Shown: piece by piece, positions 26,949 through 35,686 of the stretch | Layout of the letters: each line of letters starts with the position of its first letter | Position numbering within the stretch: position 1 is the first letter of the stretch | Assembly (NCBI RefSeq): GCF_009870825.1 | Contig: NZ_WTWY01000010.1 | Location: 100,844-164,843 of the forward strand | Reading direction: 5' to 3' | Source: Paenibacillus sp. USDA918EY | GTDB lineage: Bacteria > Bacillota > Bacilli > Paenibacillales > Paenibacillaceae | DNA length: 64,000 nucleotides | The notes under the pieces: generated by a model | The model's input: only the letters and a program-made list of their open reading frames with translations | What the model was told of the DNA's origin: nothing | Databases searched by the model: none | Position numbers and translations under genes: made by a program

Positions 26949-28031
26949 TTATTCCAAAAAATAAATGCTGTCCCGGGCGACGGTAAACCAAACGTCCTCA
27001 TCCCGATTCCGCATCCGGTGCCCCTGCCCGACGAACATCGCCTTCACGGACAGCGGTCCGGCCTGCGCGATATAATTCACGCTGATGCCGGTGAACTCCG
27101 ACAGCAGCACTTTGGCCGCCATGGTATTCGGCTCGCCGTATTCCGTCGGGCCGGCTTCCCGGATCGCTTCGGGCCGTACCGACAGCGTTACCTTTTGCCC
27201 GACCGCCAGCTTGCATTCCGGCGAAGCGTTTTCGGCCAGGCCGGTGAGCAACACGTCCGGCGTTAAACGAACGTCCACCATGCCGCCTTCCAGGCGTTCC
27301 ACCGTTCCTTCCCACAGATTGGACTCGCCGATAAACGAGGCGACAAAACGGTTGACCGGCCGGTTGTAAATTTCATGCGGGGCACCGATCTGCTGCACGA
27401 CGCCATCCTTCATGACCATAATGCGGTCCGACATCGACATCGCTTCCGATTGATCATGCGTAACGTAGATTGTCGTGATGCCGAGCTCAAGCTGGAGCCT
27501 TTTGATTTCCTGCCTTGTTTCTTCGCGCAGCTTGGCATCGAGATTGGACAAAGGTTCATCGAGCAGGAGAATATTCGGTTCGATCACCAAAGCTCGCGCC
27601 AGCGCTACCCGCTGCTGCTGGCCGCCCGACAATTGGTCGATGCGGCGCTGGCCGTAGCCATCCAGGTGCACAAGCTTTTGGGCGCGCGTCACTTTGTCAT
27701 GAATTTCCGCCTTTCCCTGTTTACGGACTTGGAGACCGAAAGCAATATTCTCAAACACGGTCATGTGCGGGAACAAAGCATAGTTTTGGAACACCATCCC
27801 CGTATTGCGTTTGTTGGGCGGCATGTTGGTGACGTTTTGTTCGCCAAACAGGATCCGTCCATCGCTTGGGTAATAAAATCCGGCGATCATGCGCAAAGTT
27901 GTCGTTTTGCCGCAGCCGCTCGGACCAAGAAAAGTAAAAAACTCTCCAGGCTTGATATGTACGTCGACATTTTCCACACCTTTGGCGGCGCCAAATTTTT
28001 TGCTGACGCGATCCAGCGTGACTCCGATCAT
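26949..28031 (-). CDS. ABC transporter ATPase (PotA/FbpC class)
   Basis: A 360-aa ATP-binding subunit. Walker A GPSGCGKTT is at 36-44, the signature LSGGQQQRVALARAL near 134-148 and the Walker B ILLLDEPLSNLD near 154-165. The switch His is in TIYVTHDQSEAMSM. A C-terminal TOBE-like regulatory domain (about 240-360) follows. GGAGG precedes ATG 28031. It energises the fused permease encoded next. Its length and TOBE domain fit a dedicated ATPase rather than a shared one. Confidence 0.92.
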   Translation of the reverse strand: MIGVTLDRVSKKFGAAKGVENVDVHIKPGEFFTFLGPSGCGKTTTLRMIAGFYYPSDGRILFGEQNVTNMPPNKRNTGMVFQNYALFPHMTVFENIAFGLQVRKQGKAEIHDKVTRAQKLVHLDGYGQRRIDQLSGGQQQRVALARALVIEPNILLLDEPLSNLDAKLREETRQEIKRLQLELGITTIYVTHDQSEAMSMSDRIMVMKDGVVQQIGAPHEIYNRPVNRFVASFIGESNLWEGTVERLEGGMVDVRLTPDVLLTGLAENASPECKLAVGQKVTLSVRPEAIREAGPTEYGEPNTMAAKVLLSEFTGISVNYIAQAGPLSVKAMFVGQGHRMRNRDEDVWFTVARDSIYFLE

Positions 28032-28103
28032 AATGAGTCCTCCTTCAAGTCATTCTCTGTAAGATGCAGGCATGATTGTTTATTCAAGCAAGCCGAAAGG
28101 CCG

Positions 28104-28121
28104 GGCGGGGTTGCCCCCGCC
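28104..28121 (-). other. GC-rich stem-loop between binding-protein and ATPase genes
   Basis: GGCGGGG (28104-28110) pairs with CCCCGCC (28115-28121). It lies in the 154-base gap after the binding-protein stop. Such stems often stabilise the upstream mRNA or act as partial terminators, so that the binding protein is made in excess. No U-tail is present. Confidence 0.5.
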
Positions 28122-28185
28122 AGCTTTGCCATTTTTGCCGGTTTTTCGCTCGAGCTAGATCATTGAACCAATGATGGTACGGATT

Positions 28186-29268
28186 TTACTTTCCGCCTTT
28201 GCCTTTGATATTTTCATCCCAATATTGCATCCATTCCTTCTCTTTGTCCGCAAGAACCATCCAGTCCAGATCAAGCTGCTTGGTATCCAGATTTTTGTAC
28301 CAGTCCGGGAACTCGTTTTTGTCGATATCGGTCCGGGTTGGAATCTGGAACAATTTATCCGCCTTCTCCTTCAGCTGATCTTTGTCAAAAATAAAATCAA
28401 AGAACTTCTTGGCGGCGTCCATGTTTTTGGCGCCTTTCACGATGCCGACCCCATCCACCAAAATCGGGGCTCCGCTTGCCGGGTAAATGTAGTCAAACGG
28501 CTGCTTCTGCAGCTCCTTCTGGAGCAGGATGTCCTGCAGGTTCCAAAGCGACAGCGTTCCTTCCTGCCGGGCGAGCTTCAAGTAAAGCTGGGTCGGATCC
28601 TGGGTGTATTCCTTGGTGTTCGCATCGAGTTTTTTGAGCCATTCATAACCTTTCTCCGGATTTGCAGGGTCTTGGCGGTAAATCATCGCATCATAGATCG
28701 TTCTCATTGTCCCGGAAGCCATGACGCCCCGGATCAAAATTTTATCCTTCCATTTCGGGTCGAGCAGATCGTCCCAATCCTTCGGCGCATCCTCTTTTTT
28801 CACCGCCTCGGAGTTGTACATGATCACCTCGGGCAGCAGCATCTCGCCGTACCAGCGATCCTGGGCGTCTTTGTATTCAGCCGGAATGCTGTCCGCATAG
28901 CTCGGTTTATACGATTCCAGCAATCCTTCATTCGCCGCCGTAATAAAAGAGGACTGCGTGCCGCCCCACCAGAAGTCGGCCTGCGGATTGGCTTTCTCGC
29001 CGCGCACCCGCTCCATGATCTGCTGCGCGCCCATCGTCATCACTTCGACATCGATGTCCGGGTTAAGCTCCTCGAACTTCGGCAAGATCTGCTCGACGAC
29101 ATTTTTGTCGCGGGCCGTGTAGATGACCAGTTTTTGCGATCCTTTTTTCCCGCTGTCTCCGCCGGAGGCTGCCGATTGTTCCTTTTCACCCCCGCCGCAA
29201 GCCGTCAGACCAACCGTCATCGCCAGCGCCATCGAAAACATGCCGAGCTTCAAAAGTTTCTTTTTCAT
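28186..29268 (-). CDS. ABC transporter substrate-binding lipoprotein (ferric/polyamine class)
   Basis: A 360-aa binding protein with a lipoprotein signal (MKKKLLKLGMFSMALAMTVG and lipobox LTAC). The mature part begins KLVIYTARDKNVVEQILPKF and contains VRGEKANPQADFWWGGTQSS, the hallmarks of the Fe3+/AfuA-type family 1 proteins that also bind organic anions and phosphonates. No obvious iron-binding tyrosine pair can be assigned by eye. AGGGGGAA precedes the ATG. It is the first gene of the importer and would deliver the solute to the fused permease. Confidence 0.88.
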   Translation of the reverse strand: MKKKLLKLGMFSMALAMTVGLTACGGGEKEQSAASGGDSGKKGSQKLVIYTARDKNVVEQILPKFEELNPDIDVEVMTMGAQQIMERVRGEKANPQADFWWGGTQSSFITAANEGLLESYKPSYADSIPAEYKDAQDRWYGEMLLPEVIMYNSEAVKKEDAPKDWDDLLDPKWKDKILIRGVMASGTMRTIYDAMIYRQDPANPEKGYEWLKKLDANTKEYTQDPTQLYLKLARQEGTLSLWNLQDILLQKELQKQPFDYIYPASGAPILVDGVGIVKGAKNMDAAKKFFDFIFDKDQLKEKADKLFQIPTRTDIDKNEFPDWYKNLDTKQLDLDWMVLADKEKEWMQYWDENIKGKGGK

Positions 29269-29300
29269 GATTTTGATTCCCCCTAATTTTTAGGTTTCAT

Positions 29301-29431
29301 ACTGAAGTTGGTTCTTGATATGATGCGCGTTGACGCCACGGCTCCGGATCGTTCTTCCGATCGCTGTCGCTTCTCCGGATCGATTCCGTCCCCTCCGCTA
29401 CTTCGCTTCTTGTTAAGTACTAATTATGCGC
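29301..29431. repeat. Dispersed repeat, copy B (uninterrupted)
   Basis: A roughly 130-base element between the ROK gene stop and the binding-protein start. It shares its ordered blocks with 21967-22241 and contains the small GATCG/CGATC hairpin around TTCTTC. It has no coding potential. Its position upstream of the binding-protein gene could also give it a regulatory role. Confidence 0.75.
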
Positions 29432-29457
29432 AGGGCCAAATTTTAAAACTGGGAATG

Positions 29458-30654
29458 TTAAATTCCAGCCCCCATCGCCGCTGAGGAATGCGCTTCCAAA
29501 ACGCTGTGCACCGCACCCAGCAAACCCGCGCGTTCGCGCAGCTCGGCCAGACGGATTTCCGGCACCACAGGCACCCAATCGAATAACAGCTCGCGAATCC
29601 GATCCAGTCCCGCTTCGTTCAGATGCACCATTTCGCCGCTCAAGACAAGCATTTCGGGATCGAGTACGCTGACCGTATTGGCGATCCCCGATGCCCAGCC
29701 GTGATACACTTCATTGAGCAGCACATCCGCTTGCGGATGGCCTTCCTCGGCCAGCTTGATCAACTGCTTAAGAGTGCTTGCCTCCGGGTCCACGTGAAGA
29801 CCAAGCGCTTTCGCTTTCCCGTGGATGCCGGCAACCGAGAAATTTTTCTCAAACACGCCGAATTCATCCTTCCGCCGACCCGGCGAATCTCCGATCCGCA
29901 TATAACCGATTTCCCCGGAGGCTTCCCTGCTTCCCCGGTACAGCTGCTTGTCGATGATAATGCCGGCCCCGATCCCCGTTCCGACATACATGTACACCAG
30001 GCTGGATACGCCCGATCCGGCTCCGCCGAAAAATTCGCCTTGCGTCATCATATTCACGTCGTTATCCAGCACGACCGGCAAATGAAGGCGTTCTTCGATT
30101 TCCTTGCCTACGGGGAGATCCATCCAGCCCGTACTTGGGGCATAGCTCACGGTACCGCTCAGCCGCTGCGTAATGCCCGGCAGGCCGACGCCGATGCCGA
30201 TCACCCGGTCGCGGGCAATGCCGCTAGTCTCGAGCAGACGCGCAAGAGTCGCTTCGAGCGCATGCAGCGCCGATTCCCCGTCCACCGGCCGGTTCAAGCG
30301 GGTATGTACTTGTGCGATCAGTTCGCCTTTCATATCGGCCACCGCCATTTCGAGCTCGCTTCCCTCAAAAACGGCGCCCACAACCGCGTAGGCCTGCACA
30401 TTGTATTCAAGCAGGATGGGCTTGCGCCCCCCTTTGGATTCTCCTGTCCCAACCTCCCGAATCAGCCCTTCCCCAATCATCTCTTCGACCAGCGCCGAGA
30501 CGCAGGGGCGGCTCAGTTTGGTTTTTGCTGCCAGTTCGGCCCGTGACAAGCGGGGCTCCTGCCGCAGCTGGTGCAATATGCCTTCCCGATTCATCTGCTT
30601 CATAAATTTCGTATTCCCGGTTTTCCCCCGACCGATCACGATTTGCTTCACCAC
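29458..30654 (-). CDS. ROK family transcriptional regulator
   Basis: A 398-aa XylR/NagC-type repressor. The N-terminal winged helix (about 20-80) has LSRAELAAKTKLSRPCVSAL. The ROK sugar-kinase-like domain follows, with GIGVGLPGITQRL, VVLDNDVNMMTQGEFFGGAG and YVGTGIGAGIIIDKQLYRGS. The CxCGxxGC zinc cluster typical of the family is absent; the region reads MRIGDSPGRRKDEFGVFEKN. This suggests a regulator-only branch. Two GTG starts are possible (30654, or 30639 with AAGGTGG upstream). It should bind a sugar ligand and repress the operon running to 19354; the palindrome at 30660 is a likely autoregulatory operator. Confidence 0.85.
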   Translation of the reverse strand: MVKQIVIGRGKTGNTKFMKQMNREGILHQLRQEPRLSRAELAAKTKLSRPCVSALVEEMIGEGLIREVGTGESKGGRKPILLEYNVQAYAVVGAVFEGSELEMAVADMKGELIAQVHTRLNRPVDGESALHALEATLARLLETSGIARDRVIGIGVGLPGITQRLSGTVSYAPSTGWMDLPVGKEIEERLHLPVVLDNDVNMMTQGEFFGGAGSGVSSLVYMYVGTGIGAGIIIDKQLYRGSREASGEIGYMRIGDSPGRRKDEFGVFEKNFSVAGIHGKAKALGLHVDPEASTLKQLIKLAEEGHPQADVLLNEVYHGWASGIANTVSVLDPEMLVLSGEMVHLNEAGLDRIRELLFDWVPVVPEIRLAELRERAGLLGAVHSVLEAHSSAAMGAGI

Positions 30655-30659
30655 CTTAA

Positions 30660-30676
30660 TTAGTTAAAATAACTAA
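30660..30676. promoter_or_regulatory. Operator-like palindrome next to the ROK gene
   Basis: TTAGTTA (30660-30666) and TAACTAA (30670-30676) form a perfect inverted repeat with a three-base spacer, immediately before the ROK gene start. Its AT-rich form resembles operators of ROK-family repressors. Confidence 0.6.
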
Positions 30677-30696
30677 CAAATTTAAGCCTCAGTATA

Positions 30697-30710
30697 TGAA
30701 TGCGCTTTCA
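30697..30710. promoter_or_regulatory. cre-like site upstream of the ROK gene
   Basis: TGAATGCGCTTTCA differs from the symmetric cre core TGAAAGCGCTTTCA at one base. It lies 43 bases before the ROK start, in the promoter region. Confidence 0.6.
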
Positions 30711-31008
30711 TAATGTCAATCTGGATATGGAAAAATGATCTCTTTTTCCTAAGGATCCATTTCCCTCAAGCTTTACCGATTTTCTGGCCCCTGCCCTGTC
30801 CGAGTTCCCGTACTCAAAAGGCCTGCGGTTTTTTTCTTTGGAAGTATTGCCGCTCTTTTTTGTCGATTTGGGGATAGGCCTTCCAGTCGGCCTTTTTACC
30901 TATAAGCTTTTTAGTCCTACTAATCGTCGTCAGAATACGCGTAAAACGCCATATTTCGCATCACCAGCCCCGGAGGCAATGGCGAGCATTTTCCAGGAGC
31001 GCATAAAA

Positions 31009-31055
31009 AAGGACTGTCTTTCGGATCTAAGATCCTATAGGACAGTCCTTTTTTT
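31009..31055. terminator. Bidirectional terminator
   Basis: AAGGACTGTC (31009-31018) pairs with GACAGTCCTT (31041-31050). A GGATC/GATCC inner pair sits in the loop, with A-run on the left and T-run on the right. It ends the minus-strand oxidoreductase transcript. Confidence 0.85.
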
Positions 31056-31066
31056 CGATTTAATGA

Positions 31067-32086
31067 TTACAACTTCACGATTTTACCGCTGGCCTGGGAT
31101 TCGAATGCGCCCAGAATTACCTTGAGCGAACGAAGGCCTTCTTCGCCGGAAATCCGCGGAGGCGTTTTGGTTATTATGCATTCTACGAACTCGTCGATCA
31201 CGCCGCTCGGCACCTGCTTCTCGTTCGTTGCCATCGCGCCGACCTTATACGTCTCAACCGTGCCGTCCGTCAGTTCGACGATGACCTCGTCCCCGTCGAC
31301 CGTGCCGATCTTCATCGCACCCTTCTCGCACCAGAGCACCGTACCATTGTCGCCGGACCGGTAATGCGTCCAGCTCGCCATCAACGTGCCTACCGCCCCG
31401 CTCTTCATGCGCACGATGCAAGTCGCGTTGTCATCCACGTCGGTGCCTTCTTTATGAACCGTACCGATGAAGCCGGCAACTTCCACGATTTCATCGTTCA
31501 GCAAATAACGGATGAAGTCGGATTTGTGCACGCCAAGGTCGCCCATCGCGCCCATCACTGCTTCTTCCTTGCGGAAGAACCAGCTGTCGCGTCCGTCCAC
31601 GCTCCATCCCTCCGGTCCGCCGTGGCCGAAGGATGTACGGAAGGTCAGCACTTTGCCAAGCTTGCCGGAGTCCAGAATTTCCTTCGCCTTCACATGCGGT
31701 GGCATCAGGCGCTGGTTGTGTCCGACCATCAGATAAACACCGTTCTTGCGGGCAGCCTCAATCATCTGCTCCCCTTCTTCGGCATTGGAAGCCATCGGCT
31801 TCTCGACAAGTACATGCAGGCCGGCATTAGCTGCCGCAATCGTCATTGGGGCATGCAGATAGTTTGGTGTACATACGCTCACGGCATCCAGCTTCTCATT
31901 CTTCAGCAGCTCCTGGTAATCCGTGTACGCCGTACCGCCATACTGGGTTGCCATTGCTTCGGCACGCTCCTTAACCGGATCAGCGAAAGCTACCAGCTCC
32001 ACGTTCTTATTGTTGGCATACTCAGGAATATGTCTGCGCTGGGCAATCGCGCCGCAGCCGAATACAGCGACTCTAATTTTGCTCAT
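31067..32086 (-). CDS. Gfo/Idh/MocA family oxidoreductase
   Basis: A 339-aa NAD(P)-dependent dehydrogenase. The dinucleotide loop is FGCGAIAQRRHIPEY near residue 9, the catalytic lysine is in LVEKPMASN near 94, and the C-terminal domain has GDLGVHKSDFIRYL with the conserved His. ATG 32086 is chosen because AAGGAGAA precedes it. Only 26 bases separate it from the isomerase gene upstream, so they form an operon. This pair is typical of inositol or rare-sugar catabolism, where the dehydrogenase makes a keto-sugar. Confidence 0.9.
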   Translation of the reverse strand: MSKIRVAVFGCGAIAQRRHIPEYANNKNVELVAFADPVKERAEAMATQYGGTAYTDYQELLKNEKLDAVSVCTPNYLHAPMTIAAANAGLHVLVEKPMASNAEEGEQMIEAARKNGVYLMVGHNQRLMPPHVKAKEILDSGKLGKVLTFRTSFGHGGPEGWSVDGRDSWFFRKEEAVMGAMGDLGVHKSDFIRYLLNDEIVEVAGFIGTVHKEGTDVDDNATCIVRMKSGAVGTLMASWTHYRSGDNGTVLWCEKGAMKIGTVDGDEVIVELTDGTVETYKVGAMATNEKQVPSGVIDEFVECIITKTPPRISGEEGLRSLKVILGAFESQASGKIVKL

Positions 32087-32112
32087 AAACAATTCTCCTT
32101 CTCGGGTACGAA

Positions 32113-32886
32113 TTAAAATTGGTTCAAATAGTTCTGCTTCAGCCAGTTCATGCTGTTCTCCACGCTTTGGAGCGGCGGATTCTGGCATACGTCCTGCTCC
32201 ACGATCAGCCATTCTGTGCCTGCGTTGGATGCAGCCTGAATGACCCCAGGCAAATTCACGCTGCCTTGGCTGAGCTCCAGCGTCTTCATGTTGCCCTCTT
32301 CATCCCGGCTGAAGTCCTTCAGATGGAGAAGCGGCAGACGGCCGGCGTATTTCGGAATATAGGCAAGCGGGTCCTGTCCGGCGAATTGCACCCAGCATAC
32401 GTCCATTTCCACTTGTACGGCTTCAGGAGAAGTTGCCGCATACATCGCGTCGAATACGAACTCTCCGTCCACTTTATCTTCGAATTCAAATGCATGGTTA
32501 TGGTAACCGAAGATGAGACCTTGCTTGTGCGCTTCCGCACCTGCCTCTTCCAGGAACGCGAACAGGTTCTTCCAATCCTCGGCATTCCCGCGGTCCTCCG
32601 GAGCGACGTATGGGCACATCATGTATTTCGCGCCGATCGTTTTCAGGTAATCGATCTCCTTCTGCAGATCCTCACGCAGCAGATGCAGGCCGACGTGACT
32701 GCCGATCGCTTTCAGTCCCAGCTCTTGAAGAAGCGTTTTCATTTCTTCGGCGGGAATGTCACCGTAGCCTGCAAATTCCACACCCTCATAACCCAATTCC
32801 GCTACTTTACGGAGCGTACCGCGGAAATCCTGTGCCGTCTCGTCGCGCAGCGTATACAACTGCAAACCGATATTCATTCTTCTCAT
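32113..32886 (-). CDS. Sugar phosphate isomerase/epimerase (xylose-isomerase-like TIM barrel)
   Basis: A 257-aa AP-endonuclease-2-type TIM barrel. Conserved blocks are IGLQLYTLRDETAQDF at the N-terminus, GYEGVEFAGYG, IFGYHNHAFEFE near 145 and VEMDVCWVQFAGQDP near 178, which provide metal-ligand His, Glu and Asp residues. ATG 32886 is preceded by GAGGTG; an upstream in-frame TTG is less likely. It is cotranscribed with the oxidoreductase and diverges from an AraC regulator, so the two enzymes probably interconvert a keto-sugar or cyclitol. Confidence 0.88.
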   Translation of the reverse strand: MRRMNIGLQLYTLRDETAQDFRGTLRKVAELGYEGVEFAGYGDIPAEEMKTLLQELGLKAIGSHVGLHLLREDLQKEIDYLKTIGAKYMMCPYVAPEDRGNAEDWKNLFAFLEEAGAEAHKQGLIFGYHNHAFEFEDKVDGEFVFDAMYAATSPEAVQVEMDVCWVQFAGQDPLAYIPKYAGRLPLLHLKDFSRDEEGNMKTLELSQGSVNLPGVIQAASNAGTEWLIVEQDVCQNPPLQSVENSMNWLKQNYLNQF

Positions 32887-33028
32887 GTTAGGCGCACCTC
32901 GATTCAAAATTAGAGTTACTGCTCAATCTGCTACTATCATACAAGGAAGTAGGCTAGAATGAACATAAACAATATGGCTGCAACATGAACTATCTGCTTA
33001 TATTTTTCATTTGGAGGTTTTGGCCATT

Positions 33029-33841
33029 ATGGATGCAAGACTGTTGATCTGCGATTATTCGTACCATTTCCAGCAATTCAGCAACAGCCATCGGGGCGGC
33101 CTGACGACCTACTTGTTCCGTCTGCAGACGGAAGGCTCTTGTGAGGTGTACTCCAACGGGACCGTGTACCATGTACAGGGCGGAGATCTGCTGCTGCTGA
33201 GACCCGGTGACAAATACGAGCTGCGTGTCAGGGATGGCGGCGGGGAAGGCCGCATATCCAGCGGAGATTATTTTGTATTTTGCGACGGGGCTTGGATCGA
33301 CGAGTGGTGGGGCCGTATGCAGCGCCCGGTTGTCAGCCGGATCGGGCTGGACGACCATCTGCTTGGATTATGGAGGCATCTGCTCCTGGAGAAGCGGCGC
33401 GGAATGGACGGGGAAAACGATGAACTGACAAGCTGCCTGCTGCGCGGGCTCTGCCTCAGCCTGGACCGGGCCATAACCGAGACCAAGCCGGCCGACCGTC
33501 TTGCCTCTACGGCCCTCCGGCTGAAGCGGTTTGTAGAGGAGCATGCCACGGTTACCTTTAAACTGGAGGATGCGGCAAAGCACGTCGGTCTAAGCCTGTC
33601 GCGTGCAGTCAAGCTATTCAAGGAGTATTACGGCAAGACGATGATTCAATATGCTTTGGAAATCCGTCTCAACGCCGCCGTTGAGCGAATCAAATACAGC
33701 ACGATGACGCTGGAGGAAATCGCTGAAACCTCCGGGTTCGCCAGCTATTCCTATTTCCACCGCGTCTTCCGCTCAAACTATGGCATGTCGCCGGTGAAAT
33801 TCAGGGAATCCGCCTCCGTCCCGGGGAGTCACAAAAGATAG
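33029..33841 (+). CDS. AraC family regulator, divergent from the isomerase operon
   Basis: A 270-aa regulator with an N-terminal cupin-like arm domain (VYHVQGGDLLLLRPGDKYEL) and a C-terminal double helix-turn-helix (LEDAAKHVGLSLSRAVKLF and LEEIAETSGFASYSYFHRVF). ATG 33029 follows GGAGG with an eleven-base gap; the frame also allows TTG 33011. The 142-base divergent spacer to the isomerase start should hold its operator, and it likely controls the isomerase/oxidoreductase pair. Confidence 0.88.
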   Translation: MDARLLICDYSYHFQQFSNSHRGGLTTYLFRLQTEGSCEVYSNGTVYHVQGGDLLLLRPGDKYELRVRDGGGEGRISSGDYFVFCDGAWIDEWWGRMQRPVVSRIGLDDHLLGLWRHLLLEKRRGMDGENDELTSCLLRGLCLSLDRAITETKPADRLASTALRLKRFVEEHATVTFKLEDAAKHVGLSLSRAVKLFKEYYGKTMIQYALEIRLNAAVERIKYSTMTLEEIAETSGFASYSYFHRVFRSNYGMSPVKFRESASVPGSHKR

Positions 33842-34133
33842 GTCTATAAATTACTTAACAGCGGATCGGATTGAGCGCGGGAGAATATTTCGGGACCTTG
33901 CCTGTCTCATAGTTCAATGCTTCGAAAGCCCCTGCCTCTTCCCTCCTTAATGACGTCTTTTAGCGCCTTTCTCCCCGCCTTCTTCCCCAGAAAAAAACTC
34001 AGTAAATCCACCAAAAATGGGTCATTCTGTAAACTAACTCTACCCTTCAACCGATAAATACATAAAATACAAAAGCTGGATTAGGATTTAAAAATTCCGC
34101 TTTTTCTATAACAACTACATAAGGAGGCACCCT

Positions 34134-35666
34134 ATGGAAAGCTTCGCAACTTATGGTCATATCGAAATCATGCCTTATGAGTTCGTCCGTCTTCATGAAT
34201 TTAAAATCTTAAAAACAGTCAATGATCATGCACGAATGATCTGTACAGGCATCATTTCGGATAAAAAGCGCGAGCTATATGTACGTGCTTCGGATGAAGA
34301 AACTCAGGTCAAAGCTTTTGTTACTGATCAAAACGGCAATCGACAGCCTCTTTTTCGAGGCATCGCCTTGGATGTCGAGGAAAAAGTTGTTCATGGCGTT
34401 CATTACTTGACCGTTGAAGCCATATCCCATACCTATGAGTTGGATATTAAGCGGCATCGGCGCTCTTTCCAGAACCCCAAGCTCACCTATACGGAGCTAA
34501 TCGAAAAAATTGTATCAAGCTACTCCAAAGCTGAAGCCATGGATGTCGTATCCCACAAGAAGCCCCTCGGCACCTTTGTCATGCAATATGATGAAACCGA
34601 CTGGCAATTTCTGAAACGTATGGCTTCCCATTTCTACTCTCCGCTTATTCCCGCTGTCGGTTATGGAGTACCGAAGTTTTATTTTGGCCTGCCCATGGGA
34701 CTCAGTAAAGGGGAAATACAAACCCCCAATTATAAGGTCAAAAAACGAGTCGCGGATTTTCAAACCGCCTCAGAAAATCATATCCCCGGCGTGAGCGATG
34801 CTGATTTTATTCAATATGAGGTCGAGACGGAGAAAGTGCTTGAACCTGGCTATGAAGTGACTTTCCATGGTCATAAGCTGATCGTGGCTGAAGTGCTGAC
34901 AGAAATGAAAGACGGGGTGTTAACCCATACTGCAAAGCTGTCACCACGAAGCGGGTTGCGTCCTATTAAAGATTACAATCGCTCCATTATCGGCGCTTCC
35001 ATTCATGGCAAGGTACTGAGCGTGCATCGGGATAAAGTACGCGCTGTGCTCGATATGGACGAGCAGCAAGATCCGAATACGGATTATTGGTTTCCCTACT
35101 CTACCATTTATGCATCTGCGGATAACACGGGATGGTATTGTATGCCTGAGATTGGGGACAGCATTCGTATCTATTTCCCAAGCTATAAGGAAGAAGAAGG
35201 ATATGCGATCAGTTCGGTTAAAAGAGAGCATCCGCATTCCGAAGGGAATTCTTCTTCCGCTTCCAGACATGCGGCTGCCTCTGCTCCTACCTCTGGACAT
35301 GCGGCTGTTTCTGCTTCGTCTGCCGGATCAAAGTCTTCATCGGCATCGTCCGCAGCAACTCCTGCGCCAGATCGAATGGCTGACCCTGCCATTAAGACAC
35401 TTCGAACCAAATACGGCAAAGAAATCATGCTTGCCCCGGATCAAATCGTCATCTCAGGCAACGGCATGTCCATTGTCATTCATGATAAAACCGGCATTGA
35501 TATTGTAAGCGGAAAAGATGTGAGCATTAACGCGGCTTCAGATATCGTCATGAGTTCAGGCAACATCCAGCTTTCCGCCGGCAAAATTGAGCTATCCGGT
35601 AACGGAAACAGCATAACTTTGGATGACAAAACCACCTTCTCCGGCACGGAAATCAAGATGAACTAA
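34134..35666 (+). CDS. VgrG-like spike protein (gpD/gp27-gp5 fold)
   Basis: A 510-aa homologue of contractile-injection spike proteins. The gpD/gp27-like part spans about 1-280 and contains the family block FVMQYDETDWQFLKRMASHF. An OB-fold gp5-like domain follows at about 283-365 (IIGASIHGKVLSVHRDKV and WYCMPEIGDSIRIYFPS). A Ser/Ala/His linker at about 367-415 leads to a beta-helix tail with repeats such as GMSIVIHDKTGIDIVSG and IQLSAGKIELSG. In T6SS and extracellular injection systems this protein forms the tip of the tube. AAGGAGG precedes the ATG. It is the first gene of a seven-gene cluster; its partners suggest an effector-delivery role. Confidence 0.88.
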   Translation: MESFATYGHIEIMPYEFVRLHEFKILKTVNDHARMICTGIISDKKRELYVRASDEETQVKAFVTDQNGNRQPLFRGIALDVEEKVVHGVHYLTVEAISHTYELDIKRHRRSFQNPKLTYTELIEKIVSSYSKAEAMDVVSHKKPLGTFVMQYDETDWQFLKRMASHFYSPLIPAVGYGVPKFYFGLPMGLSKGEIQTPNYKVKKRVADFQTASENHIPGVSDADFIQYEVETEKVLEPGYEVTFHGHKLIVAEVLTEMKDGVLTHTAKLSPRSGLRPIKDYNRSIIGASIHGKVLSVHRDKVRAVLDMDEQQDPNTDYWFPYSTIYASADNTGWYCMPEIGDSIRIYFPSYKEEEGYAISSVKREHPHSEGNSSSASRHAAASAPTSGHAAVSASSAGSKSSSASSAATPAPDRMADPAIKTLRTKYGKEIMLAPDQIVISGNGMSIVIHDKTGIDIVSGKDVSINAASDIVMSSGNIQLSAGKIELSGNGNSITLDDKTTFSGTEIKMN

Positions 35667-35686
35667 CGAAAGGCAGCCCGATCAGA

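Larger units (their letters stand above)
30655..31066. other. Intergenic region upstream of the ROK gene
   Basis: It contains the operator-like palindrome (30660-30676), the cre-like site (30697-30710) and the terminator at 31009-31055. Nothing coding is seen. Confidence 0.65.

Noticed and set aside
28171..29286. Plus-strand frame of 371 codons opposite the binding-protein gene
   Set aside because: Antisense shadow; the minus-strand gene has a lipobox and a good ribosome binding site.
33855..33960. Minus-strand 35-codon frame ending in GKVPKYSPALNPIRC
   Set aside because: Protein-like in tone and could be a gene relic, but it lacks a family and a start.
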